A DNA stretch of 58,086 bases. Origin: CAVRZY01 sp963725415. Its GTDB lineage: Bacteria; Acidobacteriota; Terriglobia; Bryobacterales; Bryobacteraceae. The stretch lies in NCBI GenBank assembly GCA_963725415.1, contig CAVRZY010000087.1, positions 1 through 58,086 on the forward strand. Direction: 5' to 3'. Shown one piece after another: positions 27,343 to 37,800 of this stretch (the stretch's first letter is position 1; each line of letters starts with the position of its first letter). A program made the position numbers and the translations under genes. The notes below the pieces were generated by a model. It was not told where the DNA came from, did no database searches, and worked only from the letters and a program-made list of their open reading frames with translations.

Positions 27343-27547
27343 GTTCAAGGTTACCAATACGCATGGCGCCGCTCACTGGGCCTCTGTGAGCGGCGGCAGG
27401 GGAGGCCGCTTGACCAGGCGGCAGACAAACATGTAATACAGGAAGAGCAGCTATACCGCGGTGTGCAGCGATTCATGCAGGCCGCCCGTGGCTGACCCAG
27501 GCGCCGGACCCGTCCGGCGCCGGCAAAATTTGACTGGAGGAGATTGT

Positions 27548-28328
27548 ATGCGGCGCGTTAGCGTTGGGCTGTATCTGTTCGCATTTGCATTCATTGTCAC
27601 CCTCACCGCAGCTCAGGACCCATTCGTCGGCACGTGGAAGCTCAATCAATCGAAGAGCAAGTTCACGGGCGAGATTATGAAGTTCGAGAAGAGGCCCTCG
27701 GGCGCGATCGTACTTTCCTTCGGCGTGATGGAGCACGAGTTCAAGCTCGATGGCGCCGAGTACCCGTTCCCGTTTGGCGGCACGATGAGCTGGAAACAGG
27801 AAAACGATCACACCTGGGTCAGCGTGTACAAGCTGAAGGGCAAAGAGTTGTCAGACCACCCGGGACGTGTTGTCGGCGGATGGCCGCACCAGGACGCTCA
27901 TAACCACTGGCACGAGGCCGAACGGCGAGGCTTTCAAAGAAGTGGTCACGTGCCAAAGGATCGCCGGAGGACCGGGCCTGCTGGGCACCTGGAAGAGCAC
28001 GGAGGTGAAGATTTCCTCTCCGAGCACCTTCCAGATTACGGCGCCCGGTCCCAATGCCCTGACCTTGTCGTCTCCGGAGTATCAGACGCTCTGCAAAGCC
28101 CAGTTGGACGGAAAGGACTATCCTGTGACCGGCCCGACCGTGCCGGAGGGTTTCACCACGTCGTTGAGGCGCATCGGTCCGCGCCAGATCGGATACGTCG
28201 ATAAGAACAAAGGCAAACCGATTTACGAGGGCCTGATGACCGTCTCCGCCGACGGCCGGACGCTGACTGAAGAATCCTGGCCCGTCGGAATGAAGCAGGA
28301 AAAGGTCACGGCCGTGTACGAAAAGTAG
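27548..28328 (+). CDS. Secreted lipocalin-like/uncharacterised protein, one frameshift
   Basis: The ATG at 27548 follows GGAGGAG and opens a signal peptide (RRVSVGLYLFAFAFIVTLTA). The mature part starts FVGTWKLNQSKSKFTGE, a pattern common in acidobacterial secreted proteins of about 250 residues. The frame breaks near 27,850-27,870 (KLKGKELS, continuing as TTRDVLSADGRTRTLITTGT one frame away). A second GTWK repeat follows (LLGTWKSTEVKISSPS), with GLMTVSADGRTLTEE and a stop at 28328. Two similar halves suggest a repeated beta domain. Function unknown. Confidence 0.65.
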
Positions 28329-28448
28329 AACCGTCGGATACTGCCGGCTCGCGGCTTCCGGCTTTGCAGCAGCGGCCTCGGAGGCCAGGGTCTGTCCGGG
28401 CAGGCCATGGAAGCAGCGCGGCTGGTCGAGAACCCTTGCGAAAAGCGT

Positions 28449-28784
28449 TCATGCTTGGATGTCAAAGCGTTCGCGTAGTTCGTGCACGCCCTCTTTGGTG
28501 GCAAAGTACTGCTTGCCCTGCTGAACCAGCCAACCCTGCTTGACGCACCAAGCGAGGAAGCCGCCGCCGACAGCGAATGGATTGATGCTCTTCTGTCTTT
28601 TGGTCCGCTGTTCGTGGAGCGTTTTGTGGGTTCGGTGCCACTCCTCGTCCTGTTCCTTAGTGACGCCCAGCTTCTTCATGAGCGCGTCGTGCCGCTCGGG
28701 CGTCAGCTCGGGAGCGTCCCTGTGCCATCGCTCGTTCTGCTCTTTGGTGAGGGTCATGCCCATGTGGCGGATTCTCTTGCTCAT
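28449..28784 (-). CDS. Small conserved-looking protein with a repeated TKEQxExWHR motif
   Basis: 111 residues. LTKEQNERWHR and VTKEQDEEWHR recur 31 residues apart, suggesting a duplicated helical hairpin. The C-terminal part (GGGFLAWCVKQGWLVQQGKQ) could be a winged-helix-like end. The ATG at 28784 has AAGGAGA eight bases upstream. I do not recognise the family and propose no function. Confidence 0.6.
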   Translation of the reverse strand: MSKRIRHMGMTLTKEQNERWHRDAPELTPERHDALMKKLGVTKEQDEEWHRTHKTLHEQRTKRQKSINPFAVGGGFLAWCVKQGWLVQQGKQYFATKEGVHELRERFDIQA

Positions 28785-28929
28785 GCTGAAGATCTCCTTG
28801 GTCTCAGCAGCATCCTACGGTGCTCTGGAACGTAAAGTCAATCGAACACGACAAGTTTCTTCTGCGACATCGTGACTTTTTTGTCGTCGGCAGCGCGATC
28901 GTTATCGCAGTGACGCCTGGCTGGAAACC

Positions 28930-29007
28930 GGGGACAGACGGAACGTTACCCGCCATTGGGAGGCAACCTGCACACTCAGTGCATCGGGGACGCGTCCGTC
29001 TGTCCCC
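28930..29007. repeat. Inverted repeat of the GGGGACAGACGG type (REP/RAYT-like)
   Basis: GGGGACAGACGGA at 28930-28942 is the exact reverse complement of TCCGTCTGTCCCC at 28995-29007, with 52 bases between. Motifs of this kind are typical of REP-like intergenic elements mobilised by REP-associated tyrosine transposases. No such transposase gene is in the window. The element lies just before a TonB-dependent receptor gene. Confidence 0.65.
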
Positions 29008-29060
29008 CGCATTTGGGATCCAGCCGGTGATGTACAATTCGGATTACAGGAGGTAGAAAA

Positions 29061-32000
29061 ATGCGGATTCGTCTGATGCTGCCTCTGGCGTTGCTGCTGG
29101 CCTGCGGGCCCGTCTTTGCGCAGTCCCGGCTGACGGGCACGGTGAAGGACAGCTCCGGCGCCGTGGTTCCCAGCGCAGAAGTGGTGGTCAGGAATATCCA
29201 GACCGGGCAGGCCACTTCCGCGCATACCAACCAAAGCGGTGTTTACTCGATCTCGTTCCTGAACCCCGGCCAGTACGAGGTCTCCTGCGAGCAAGCCGGG
29301 TTCAGGCGCTTCGTGCGCGCCGGTATCGTGCTCGAGACCGGCACCACCAGCACCATCGACATTAGCCTGGACGTCGGTCAGCTCAGCGACGTCATTAGCG
29401 TGACGGCGTCGGCGCCATTGCTGGAGTCGGAAAGCGGCGCGCTGGGGCAACTCGTCGAGAACAAAATGATCCTGAACATGCCCATCGAGAGCCGGCGCAT
29501 CGGCGCACTGGTGCGCCTGATGGGCAACGTCACCTTCAACAGCGAGAGTGGCGGCCAGTCCATCCCCGTTTTCGCGGTGGCCGGAGGCCGTTCCTACAAC
29601 CAGATGTGGAGCATTGACGGCGGCGTGGCCCAAAACCAGGCCACCGGTAGTCCCCAGCTTTCGCTCAATCCTCCCAACGAGTCCTTGCAGGAATTCAAGG
29701 TGCTGGCCAACAACTACCCGGCCGAGTACGGGCGCTCGGGCAGCGGCTACATCGTGATGACCACCCGCGCGGGCACCAATGAGTTCCACGGCGCGGCCTA
29801 CGAATGGCTGCGCAACGACAAGGTCAACGCGCGCACCTTCTTTGCCCCCGATAAGGCGCCCTTGCGCTACAACATCTTCGGCGGCTCGCAAGGTGGCCCC
29901 ATCCGCAAGAACAAGACCTTCTTCTTCTTCAATTACGAAGGCGGCCGCCGCCGCACCGGCGTGACGGTGGTCAAAACCGTGCCGCAACCCGCCGAAGTCA
30001 GCGGGGATTTCTCTGCCCGCAAGGACATCAAGGTGCTCGATCCGGCCACGCGCGTGGGCACTACTGCGGCCCAGCCCTTCGCAGGCAACCTGATTCCGGC
30101 CAACCGCATCGACACCATCGGCAAGGCCTTTGCCGCTCTCTACCCGGCGCCCAATCAGCCCGGCAACGATCCCACCAAGGCGCCCTCCAACAACTACCGT
30201 GCCAACACTTCCGACACTCTCAGCCAGGACTTCTATACCGCGCGCATGGACCACCAACTGGGTGAAAAGGACCGCTTCTTCGGCCGCCTCAGCATCCTGC
30301 ACGGTCCCGAAGGCGTCGCCCCGTCGATCCCCAACGCGGCGGCCGACGACCGGGCCTACAACCGCCAGAACGAGAACCGCAACTTCATCGTGAGCTGGAA
30401 CCACAACCTTCGCACTACCGTGATCAACGAGTTCCGGTACATGTTCTACAACCGCAAGTATGTCAACCGCGGCTGGGGCACCGGCTCCGGTTTCAACGGC
30501 CAGATCAAGTTGTCGGGGGTGGACCCCGAGGCCCTGGCCCGCGTCACCGTGACCGGCCTGACCGGGCTCGGGCAGAGCACCGTCGAGCGCGTGCAGAACC
30601 CCATCCAGACCCAGCAGTTCATCGACAACCTCTTATGGGTCAAGGGCAACCATTCGATCAAGAGCGGGCTGGAATTCCGGCGCTCCTCGAATATCGAAAC
30701 CAACAACTCATCCGGCGGGGGAAACTTCGGCTTCAGCGACCGCGCCACCAATAACGGCCTGGCCGCGCTGCTGCTGGGCTGGGCCAACAGCGGAGCGCTG
30801 GTGAAGACCGACGTGCTCAACTCGCGGTCCAACTACTACGGCGCCTACCTCCAGGACGACTGGAAGCTCACCTCGCGGCTGACGCTGAACCTGGGGCTGC
30901 GCTGGGAAATGGACTATCCGCGCTGGGAGGGCCAAAACCGCCAGAGCGGGTTCGATCCCTTCGCCATCAACCCCGTCTCCGGCACGCCCGGCGTGGTGAC
31001 CTTCGCGGGCCTCAACGGCGTCGGCAGGTACTCGCACGGTTTCGATCCCAACAACTGGGGGCCGCGCTTCGGCTTCGCCTGGAGCGCCCGCAAAGGCCTG
31101 GTGCTGCGCGGCGGCTATGGCATCTTCTACAACGGCGCTTACCAGGTGTCGGTGAACAACCTCATGTCGCTGGGCTTCTCGCTGAACGGGTCGTTCCCGT
31201 CGCCGGACGGCGGCTACACCCCGGCTTTCCTGTTCCGCAACGGCATGCCCGCGGTCCCCCGCGACAAGCTGGGCCCGGAGTATGGGGCCGTCCCCGTGGG
31301 AGGGAAAGTGACCACGGCGCCGGAGTTCATCGCTAAGGACCACGTCAACGGCTACTCGCAGCAGTGGAACTTCACGGTTCAGAAGGAGCTGCCCGGCAAC
31401 ATCGTCTTCGAGAGCGCCTACCTGGCCAACGTGGGGCACAAGCTGAGCGGAAACAACGCCAACATTAACATGATCCCACTGGTCAACGGCCGCGGCCCGG
31501 CGGTACAAAACCAGACCGCCCGTACCTTCCCGCAGTTCGGCAACGTCACCAGCATCTCGCCCTCCTGGGGCAACTCCACCTACCACTCGCTCAATGTCAA
31601 GTTCGAGAAACGCTTTTCCCACGGGCTGAACATGCTGGGTAACTACACCTGGTCGAAGTTCATCGACGACGTGGAAGGCAGCTCGGAGCTGGGCGGCGGC
31701 AGTGGCAGCGGTTATCAGCATATCCAGCTACGGGCCTTGGATAAAGGCATGTCCGGCAGCGATATCCGGCGCCGCCTGGCCTACAGCTCGCTCTACGAGC
31801 TTCCGGTGGGCAAAGGGCGGCGGTGGACCATCTCCAATAAGGTCCTCGACCACGTGGTGGGCGGGTGGTCCATCGGTGGGATTCTCGAAGCCCGCACTGG
31901 CCCGCCCTACGGAGTCACCGAAAGCACCAACCGTCTGAACGCCTTCTCGGAATCGCAGCGGCCCAATCTGCTCTACAACCCCAACCTGCCAGGCAACCGG

Positions 32001-32318
32001 TCGCGCGACGAGAAGATCCGGCAGTTTTTCGACACCGCGGCTTTCCAGGCCCCCGGAGACGGAGTGGTCGGCAACGCGGCCCGTACCAATGGCCCCGGGC
32101 CGGGCTTCTTCGGCCTCGACGTCTCCATCCACAAGCTGTTCCAGTTGACGGAGCGCTTCAGCTTGACCTTCCGCACCGACGTGGTGAACCTGCCCAACGT
32201 GCCGGTCTTCGCCCCGCCCAACCAATCGCGCGGGGACGGCAGCTTCGGCAAGATCGGCAGCACCCTGGAAGGCGCCACCGCGCGCGAGATTCAGCTCAGC
32301 CTCCGGCTGGCCTGGTAG
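29061..32318 (+). CDS. Oar-like TonB-dependent receptor with carboxypeptidase-regulatory N-terminal domain (1)
   Basis: 1,085 residues, intact. The start follows AGGAGGT. Signal peptide RIRLMLPLALLLACGPVFAQ; regulatory Ig-like domain at ~22-105 (LTGTVKDSSGAVVPSAEVVV, YSISFLNPGQYEV); plug-like region at ~115-230 (VENKMILNMPIESRRIGAL, then LQEFKVLANNYPAEYGRSGS); then the barrel (GTNEFHGAAYEWLRND, YNIFGGSQGGPIRKNKTFFF) to the terminal strand EIQLSLRLAW. It acts in the outer membrane; these proteins are expanded in Solibacter relatives and presumed to import or bind oligosaccharides or peptides. No dedicated regulator is adjacent. Confidence 0.92.
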   Translation: MRIRLMLPLALLLACGPVFAQSRLTGTVKDSSGAVVPSAEVVVRNIQTGQATSAHTNQSGVYSISFLNPGQYEVSCEQAGFRRFVRAGIVLETGTTSTIDISLDVGQLSDVISVTASAPLLESESGALGQLVENKMILNMPIESRRIGALVRLMGNVTFNSESGGQSIPVFAVAGGRSYNQMWSIDGGVAQNQATGSPQLSLNPPNESLQEFKVLANNYPAEYGRSGSGYIVMTTRAGTNEFHGAAYEWLRNDKVNARTFFAPDKAPLRYNIFGGSQGGPIRKNKTFFFFNYEGGRRRTGVTVVKTVPQPAEVSGDFSARKDIKVLDPATRVGTTAAQPFAGNLIPANRIDTIGKAFAALYPAPNQPGNDPTKAPSNNYRANTSDTLSQDFYTARMDHQLGEKDRFFGRLSILHGPEGVAPSIPNAAADDRAYNRQNENRNFIVSWNHNLRTTVINEFRYMFYNRKYVNRGWGTGSGFNGQIKLSGVDPEALARVTVTGLTGLGQSTVERVQNPIQTQQFIDNLLWVKGNHSIKSGLEFRRSSNIETNNSSGGGNFGFSDRATNNGLAALLLGWANSGALVKTDVLNSRSNYYGAYLQDDWKLTSRLTLNLGLRWEMDYPRWEGQNRQSGFDPFAINPVSGTPGVVTFAGLNGVGRYSHGFDPNNWGPRFGFAWSARKGLVLRGGYGIFYNGAYQVSVNNLMSLGFSLNGSFPSPDGGYTPAFLFRNGMPAVPRDKLGPEYGAVPVGGKVTTAPEFIAKDHVNGYSQQWNFTVQKELPGNIVFESAYLANVGHKLSGNNANINMIPLVNGRGPAVQNQTARTFPQFGNVTSISPSWGNSTYHSLNVKFEKRFSHGLNMLGNYTWSKFIDDVEGSSELGGGSGSGYQHIQLRALDKGMSGSDIRRRLAYSSLYELPVGKGRRWTISNKVLDHVVGGWSIGGILEARTGPPYGVTESTNRLNAFSESQRPNLLYNPNLPGNRSRDEKIRQFFDTAAFQAPGDGVVGNAARTNGPGPGFFGLDVSIHKLFQLTERFSLTFRTDVVNLPNVPVFAPPNQSRGDGSFGKIGSTLEGATAREIQLSLRLAW

Positions 32319-32663
32319 CCCGATGGCCGGCACTATCAGCGTGTTGGCGCTGTAGCCAGTTCGGGCACGATGACGAGTTCTTTGAGCTTGAGGCCCAGGG
32401 AGAACGCCTTTTTGCCGAGGGCGGTGAGGTAGTACTTGTAGCAGCGAGTGGCTTTCTTGGATAGCGCCGGTTGGAGGCCAGCAACTGGAGGCACATCCTA
32501 TGCTGCCTACATGAGAATTCTGAGACACAGACCCGCTCTCGGGCTTGACTTCTTTTCACCCAATTTTGGTCTTGACTTTGGGGAGTACCTTAGCGATCCC
32601 CCGGCGGACCTGAGTCCCGCAATCCAGACAGGTGCGCTGGATCACCCCGGGGCTGCCTCTGCG
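32319..32663. other. Intergenic region with a possible gene remnant on the minus strand
   Basis: On the minus strand, about 32,480-32,336, one frame reads SKKATRCYKYYLTALGKKAF, then SLGLKLKELVIVPELATAP and a stop. It resembles the winged-helix-like end of an uncharacterised protein. No start or body is left. The remainder to 32,663 shows nothing recognisable. Confidence 0.35.
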
Positions 32664-34154
32664 CTAACGCGGTTCACTGCCGCGGCCCAACTGAGCCGAC
32701 TCTATTCTGACGAGCCTTTTATCCTGGTATGTGAGGACCACATTGTAGCTTCTGATCTCGCTCGGTTCCGGTCGATGTTCCATCATCTTCACTCGATCCA
32801 CCTGGATCGTGCCATCGCCATAGCTAAGGCGAATGAGAAACAATGGGGTCCAGTCGTCGGTGGAGAAAGGATCGTCCAGAAACAGTATTCGGCTGTTTGC
32901 GGGAAGCTGCGGCAGCATGGTGTGGATCTGCTCCGTCGTGGATCGTATGAGGGTGTCCGGAGGCACCGGAAAGGTGTGAGCCTGATGTACCAGGAACAAA
33001 CTCGCTGCGGTGACCGCAAACGTCATTGCCGACATGACTGGCTGCGTCCCGGCTAGCATTCCGGCCAGGCCGGGAGCGAGTCTGGCCAGACCTGCGCCGA
33101 GGCTATTGCGTATTAAGATCAACAGCGCAGCGCCGTACAGGCTCCAGCCCAGAAAGGGAACATACAGGACGAAGATGCTGCCGCGCGGCGTGATAAACAT
33201 TACAGGCAGCACACTGAACAGAACGAACAGGAAACTGAACCACAGCGCCTTGCGCCGGCTCAACGCGGCGATCGAGAGCATGGCTGCCCACAGCAGGAGG
33301 GCCGCCGACAAACTGAACCAGCGAGTTCGTTGATAGAACATCCAATCGAGATACTGCTGATATGCGCCGAGATAGCGCCCCAGGCTGATGTGTAGCCCAT
33401 AATCGGCTACCCGCGAGAATACGCTGGCGCTGGAGAGCTTGCCGCATAGGTAGGGTACGGTCAGAGCTGCGAGGAGGCATGCCACTCGCGCATCGTAGAC
33501 GACCCAGCGTAGCAGGTCGCGCTTCGTAAACTCGGGACGATGGTAGATCCACTCGTAGATCAGTATGGCAACCGGGAGTGTGACTGCCATCTCCTTGGCG
33601 TTGAGGGCACAGATGTATAGCGCAACCAGGAGCATGATCCCGGGCCAGCGTAGTCGTCTTCCGTCGCGGCGCGTGCGTATGTACAGGAGCAGGGCCCCCA
33701 GGTAGAACGAGAAGCAGAGCAGATCGTAGATGGCGCCCGTGTTGTAATACAGGTCTTCATACCCGGCGTGATAGCAACCGATCAGGGCAGTGAGCAGGCC
33801 GGCCTCGCGCGAACCCGCCAGTAAGCGCGCCGTCGCATACAGCAGCCCAAGGTTGAGCAGCATCACAGCAAAGCAGGCAACCCGGAAGGGGAACGGATGG
33901 AAGCCAAAGGCCGCGAACATCGAGCGGTAGAACAGGCCGCCCAACGGCCGGTAGAATGGCGAATAGTAGGTGAGGTTAGCAATGAGAATGTCTCGCCACG
34001 GCTTACTCCAGTAGCCGTAGAGATTCATCGTATCGTCGCCGGTGAAGTAGGCTTCCAGACCCGCGCCGGCAAACCAGAAGGGCATGCCGGCGATTACCAC
34101 CGCGGCACAAACCAGGGCCAGAGTTTTCAGCAACTGCGCTCGCTGCGGCGTCAC
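32664..34154 (-). CDS. Polytopic membrane protein, GT-C/mannosyltransferase-like
   Basis: 496 residues with about ten hydrophobic segments. After the first segment comes AYFTGDDTMNLYGYW, an acidic loop in the position used by GT-C glycosyltransferases for catalysis, followed by YYSPFYRPLGGLFYRSMF. The C-terminal ~100 residues are soluble (SRILFLDDPFSTDDWTPLFL). It probably acts in the inner membrane on lipid-linked sugars or surface polymers; that is inferred from topology only. The start is GTG at 34154, overlapping the stop of the small upstream gene (GTGA), so the two are coupled. Confidence 0.75.
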   Translation of the reverse strand: MTPQRAQLLKTLALVCAAVVIAGMPFWFAGAGLEAYFTGDDTMNLYGYWSKPWRDILIANLTYYSPFYRPLGGLFYRSMFAAFGFHPFPFRVACFAVMLLNLGLLYATARLLAGSREAGLLTALIGCYHAGYEDLYYNTGAIYDLLCFSFYLGALLLYIRTRRDGRRLRWPGIMLLVALYICALNAKEMAVTLPVAILIYEWIYHRPEFTKRDLLRWVVYDARVACLLAALTVPYLCGKLSSASVFSRVADYGLHISLGRYLGAYQQYLDWMFYQRTRWFSLSAALLLWAAMLSIAALSRRKALWFSFLFVLFSVLPVMFITPRGSIFVLYVPFLGWSLYGAALLILIRNSLGAGLARLAPGLAGMLAGTQPVMSAMTFAVTAASLFLVHQAHTFPVPPDTLIRSTTEQIHTMLPQLPANSRILFLDDPFSTDDWTPLFLIRLSYGDGTIQVDRVKMMEHRPEPSEIRSYNVVLTYQDKRLVRIESAQLGRGSEPR

Positions 34155-34381
34155 CGTTTCTGGGCCCAGTCAATGCTCTCGGCAGTGATGGAGTCGTCGT
34201 TCAGATAGCGCTGCGCCAGTTGCACGACCTTGGCGACGGCCTGCTGCGGGCTCTCGTCCGATTCTTCGCCCACGATGGTTTCTCCGTCGTATAGCTTCAC
34301 CAGGCATCTCGGCTCTTGTGTGTCCTCGACGCGCACAACCAGCTTCTTGTGTCTCGTTTTGATGAAACCCACCCACGCCAT
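34151..34381 (-). CDS. Small uncharacterised protein upstream of the membrane protein
   Basis: 76 residues from the ATG at 34381, preceded by GAAGGGA. MAWVGFIKTRHKKLVVRVED and CLVKLYDGETIVGEESDESP suggest a beta-rich start, with helix QQAVAKVVQLAQRYLNDDSI after it. No family recognised. Its stop overlaps the GTG start of the membrane protein gene. Confidence 0.6.
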   Translation of the reverse strand: MAWVGFIKTRHKKLVVRVEDTQEPRCLVKLYDGETIVGEESDESPQQAVAKVVQLAQRYLNDDSITAESIDWAQKR

Positions 34382-34683
34382 GTTCCCTTCGCTTCCCTTC
34401 CTGCGTGGATTTCCGGGCCTCCCTTGCCACCCAGGATTTCCGTTCTCGGATCCTGGACAGGAACTGGTATACACCTTTTGGCCGCGTGATTCAAGACCGA
34501 AGACTCGGGGCAACAACCTGTGCAGCCGGGTAGGATAGGCTTTCACCGTCCGGAGGATCGCGCTATTGCCGGTGCCGGCGGGGTAGGGGCCGCTGCCGGC
34601 GGGCGAGAATTTGGCGATGGCGATGCGCAGGGTGGCAATCGAGTATGATATGCTAAGCGGGAACCGGGAGCCAAAATGGAAAT
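34382..34683. other. Intergenic region
   Basis: No gene recognised. It lies between divergent transcription units and should hold the promoter of the minus-strand pair. A GAGTATGATATGCT stretch near 34,640 is AT-rich against the background and could be promoter-like on the plus strand. Confidence 0.35.
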
Positions 34684-34815
34684 CCCGGCTGGGAGGCCTT
34701 TCGCCAGGATCCGGCGTGGGTCAAAGCCCGCACGGAATCGGAAGCCGCCGGCAAAATCGTGGACAAGGTGGAATCCGTGTTCGTGAGCCCTACCGATTTC
34801 TCGGGTTTGAGGTAG
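34684..34815 (+). pseudogene. 3' remnant of a NIPSNAP-family protein
   Basis: The frame reads PGWEAFRQDPAWVKARTESE, then AAGKIVDKVESVFVSPTDFS and GLR-stop at 34,813-34,815. This is the standard C-terminus of NIPSNAP-domain proteins. The upstream two thirds of the domain and the start are missing. It ends 29 bases before the start of the next receptor gene. Confidence 0.6.
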
Positions 34816-34844
34816 CCCCGGACCTTTGGTACCATGAACCGACT

Positions 34845-37800
34845 ATGCAAACCAAGGGTCTGTTGTTACTTGCCGTGTTTCTCTGCGTCTGTGGCGTCGT
34901 CTTCGCCCAGGGAACCACGTCCCGCGTGCTCGGGACGGTGCAGGATCCCAGCGGGGCGTCCGTACCGGGCGCCAGCGTAAAACTCATCAACGAAGGCACG
35001 CAGGTGTCGTTCTCGACCACGGCGTCGGCCGTGGGCACGTACACTTTCGAGGCCGTGCAGCCCGGCTCCTACGAGTTGCAGGTGGAGGCCAAGGGTTTCC
35101 GGCGCTTCGTGTCACACAGAAACGTGGTCAGCATCGGGCAACCCGCCACCATCAACGCCAAGCTGGATGTGGGCGCGCTGTCCGAACAGGTCACGGTCGA
35201 GGCGGTAGCCGACCTGGTGCAGACCTCCAGTTCCGGCAATCTGGGCAACATGATGACGCAGCAGCAGTTGACTGAGCTGCCGGTTCTGACCACCCGCGGG
35301 CGCAACCCGCTCAATGTCGTGATCGCACAACCCGGCGTGTTGAGTGGAGCTAACACGGGTGGCGCCAGCTTCGCGCACGGGGCGCGCGACCGCGCCTGGA
35401 ACTACACCCTGGACGGCATTGACTTGAACGACTCGAGCCAGGGCGGTTCGGAGACCACCTCGTTCCGCATTAATCCGGACATGCTGGCGGAGATGCGCAT
35501 GGTCATGGGCAACAACACCGCCGAATATGGACGCAACAGCGGCGGGCAGGTGGCTATGATCACTCGCTCGGGATCCAACGAGTTTCACGGCATGGGGTTC
35601 TGGTTCTACCGCACCCCGCGGCTGAGCGCCAACGAGTGGGAGAGCAACCTCAACAACATCGGCAAGATCCAGTTGCAGCAGAACATCTTCGGCGGCGGCA
35701 TCGGCGGCCCCATTCGCAAGAACAAGACGTTCTTCTTCTTCCAGATTCAGGCCTTGCGCGCCCGCTCCAGCGCGGGCACCACGCGCACGGTCTATACCGA
35801 CCAGGCGCGGCAGGGCATCCTGCGCTACGTCAAGGGCGGGCGCAACCAGCCGGCCGGCACCCCGGCGGCTTCCATCGATGCCAGCGGGAATGTCCTGCCC
35901 GGGTTGAGCATTGGCACGTACAACGTAGCCGCCAACGATCCGCAGAAACTCGGGCTCGACCCCAGCATCCAGGCCATGCTCAAGGACATGCCGGTGCCTA
36001 ATACCTTCACCCTGGGCGACGGCCTGAACACCGCCGGGTACATCTTCAGCGCGCAGGCCTCCGAGCGCCAGCACGACCAGACGGTCAAGATCGACCACGT
36101 CATCAACAGCAAGAATAATGTTTACGGCCGTCTGGTGTGGGGCCGCGACGACAGCATGTGCGACACGGTCAACAGCGGCCAGCCAGTATTTCCGGGGCAG
36201 CCCTGCCTGGTCAACACGCTGCGCGGGCCGCGAAATATGGCCTTCAACTGGCGCTTTACGCCCACCGGGCGCGTGACCAACGAACTGGTGGTCGGCCAGA
36301 ACCGCTACGACCCGATCTTCGGGCAGCCCTCCTCGCTCGAGAAGATCTCCATCGCCAGCGCCCCGGTGAGCACTACGTGGCAGTATTACTTCGGCAACCA
36401 GCGCGTGGTGAGCACGTGGATGGTGGTGGACAACTTCGCCTACTTCCGCGGTAAGCATTCGGTGAAGCTCGGAGCCAACCTGCGCCGGGTGCGGGAGGAA
36501 GACCAGCGCGGATCTGTCGGCGGCCTCAACGCCGCCGAGGAGATCAACTTCTCCACCGGCGTCAATACGGTGGATCCGGCCACCTTCGGGTTGCCGGCCG
36601 ACCTCAACACCACGTATGACCGGCCCAATTTCCAGTCCAGCATCAATTTCCTGCTGGGCCGCGTGGGCCAGATCGACCGCGGCTTCGTGGCCAAGGACAA
36701 CCAGTGGACCAAGAGCACCTTCCTGTTCGACACGCGCTACCCCGAGTACGAGTTCTACGTGCAGGATATGTGGAAGGCGCGGCCCAACCTGACCATCGAC
36801 GTGGGTCTCCGCTGGGAGCTCCGCATTTCGCCCAACACGCCATCGAACAACATTACGGTGCCGAACCAGCCCATAGTGGCGGGTGGAAGCCCCAGCAATA
36901 CCCTGAAGTGGGTGCCGGGCACTCTGTTCAAGTCGCAGTGGGGTAACGTGGGTCCGTCGTTGGGCTTTGCCTGGGACCCCTTCCGGACGGGGAAGACGTC
37001 CGTGCGCGGCAACTACCGCATCGCTTACGACCGGATTAACGACTTCGTGGTCGCCTCTTTCATCCTGCCCAACCTGCCGGGCGCCGCCATCGGCGTGATC
37101 AACACCGACTTCGGGCAGAACGGGGGACGTCTGCGTAACCTGCCGGACCTCGCGCCACCTTCGACCAAGCCCAGCGATCTGATGCAGCCGGCGGCGTTCT
37201 CTTCGAACACGAACACGGTGATCGATCCCAACCTCAAGACGCCGCGCACGCACCAGTGGGCCTTCGACATCCAGCGGGAGATCATGAAGAACACCGTGCT
37301 GGACATCGGCTACGTCGGCCGCCGCGCGTATCGCCTGCTGGGCGCATACAACGTCAACCAGGCCCAGATTCTCTCCAACGGGTTCCTGGATGCGTTCAAG
37401 ATCGTCAAGGCGGGCGGCGAATCGGCCCTTCTTAACAACCTGCTGAAGGCCGATACGCGCATCGCCGCGGGCCAGACGGCGTCGCAGATGATTCGCGCGC
37501 AGTATGCCTCGACGCTCAACCTGAATTCCGTCGCGTCACTGGCTTCCGCGCTCGGTGTACGGCTGCAAAACAACCAGTCCGTGACGCAGCTCTCCACCGG
37601 ACAGCCGTTCTTCTTCATTCCGTACCCGCAGTTCAGCGGCACCGGCAGCAGCGGCCTGACCGTGCTTGATTCCAACGACTTTTCGACCTATCACGCGCTG
37701 GAAGTGCAGCTTGAGAGGCGGCTCACTAGCGGGATTTCGTTCCACATCGGCTACACGTGGGCCAAGTCGCTGGACACGCGTTCCTTCGATCCGACGCTCA

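Noticed and set aside
35112..37253. Open minus-strand frame of 713 codons opposite receptor 2
   Set aside because: Same type of antisense shadow; the plus strand carries an intact receptor.
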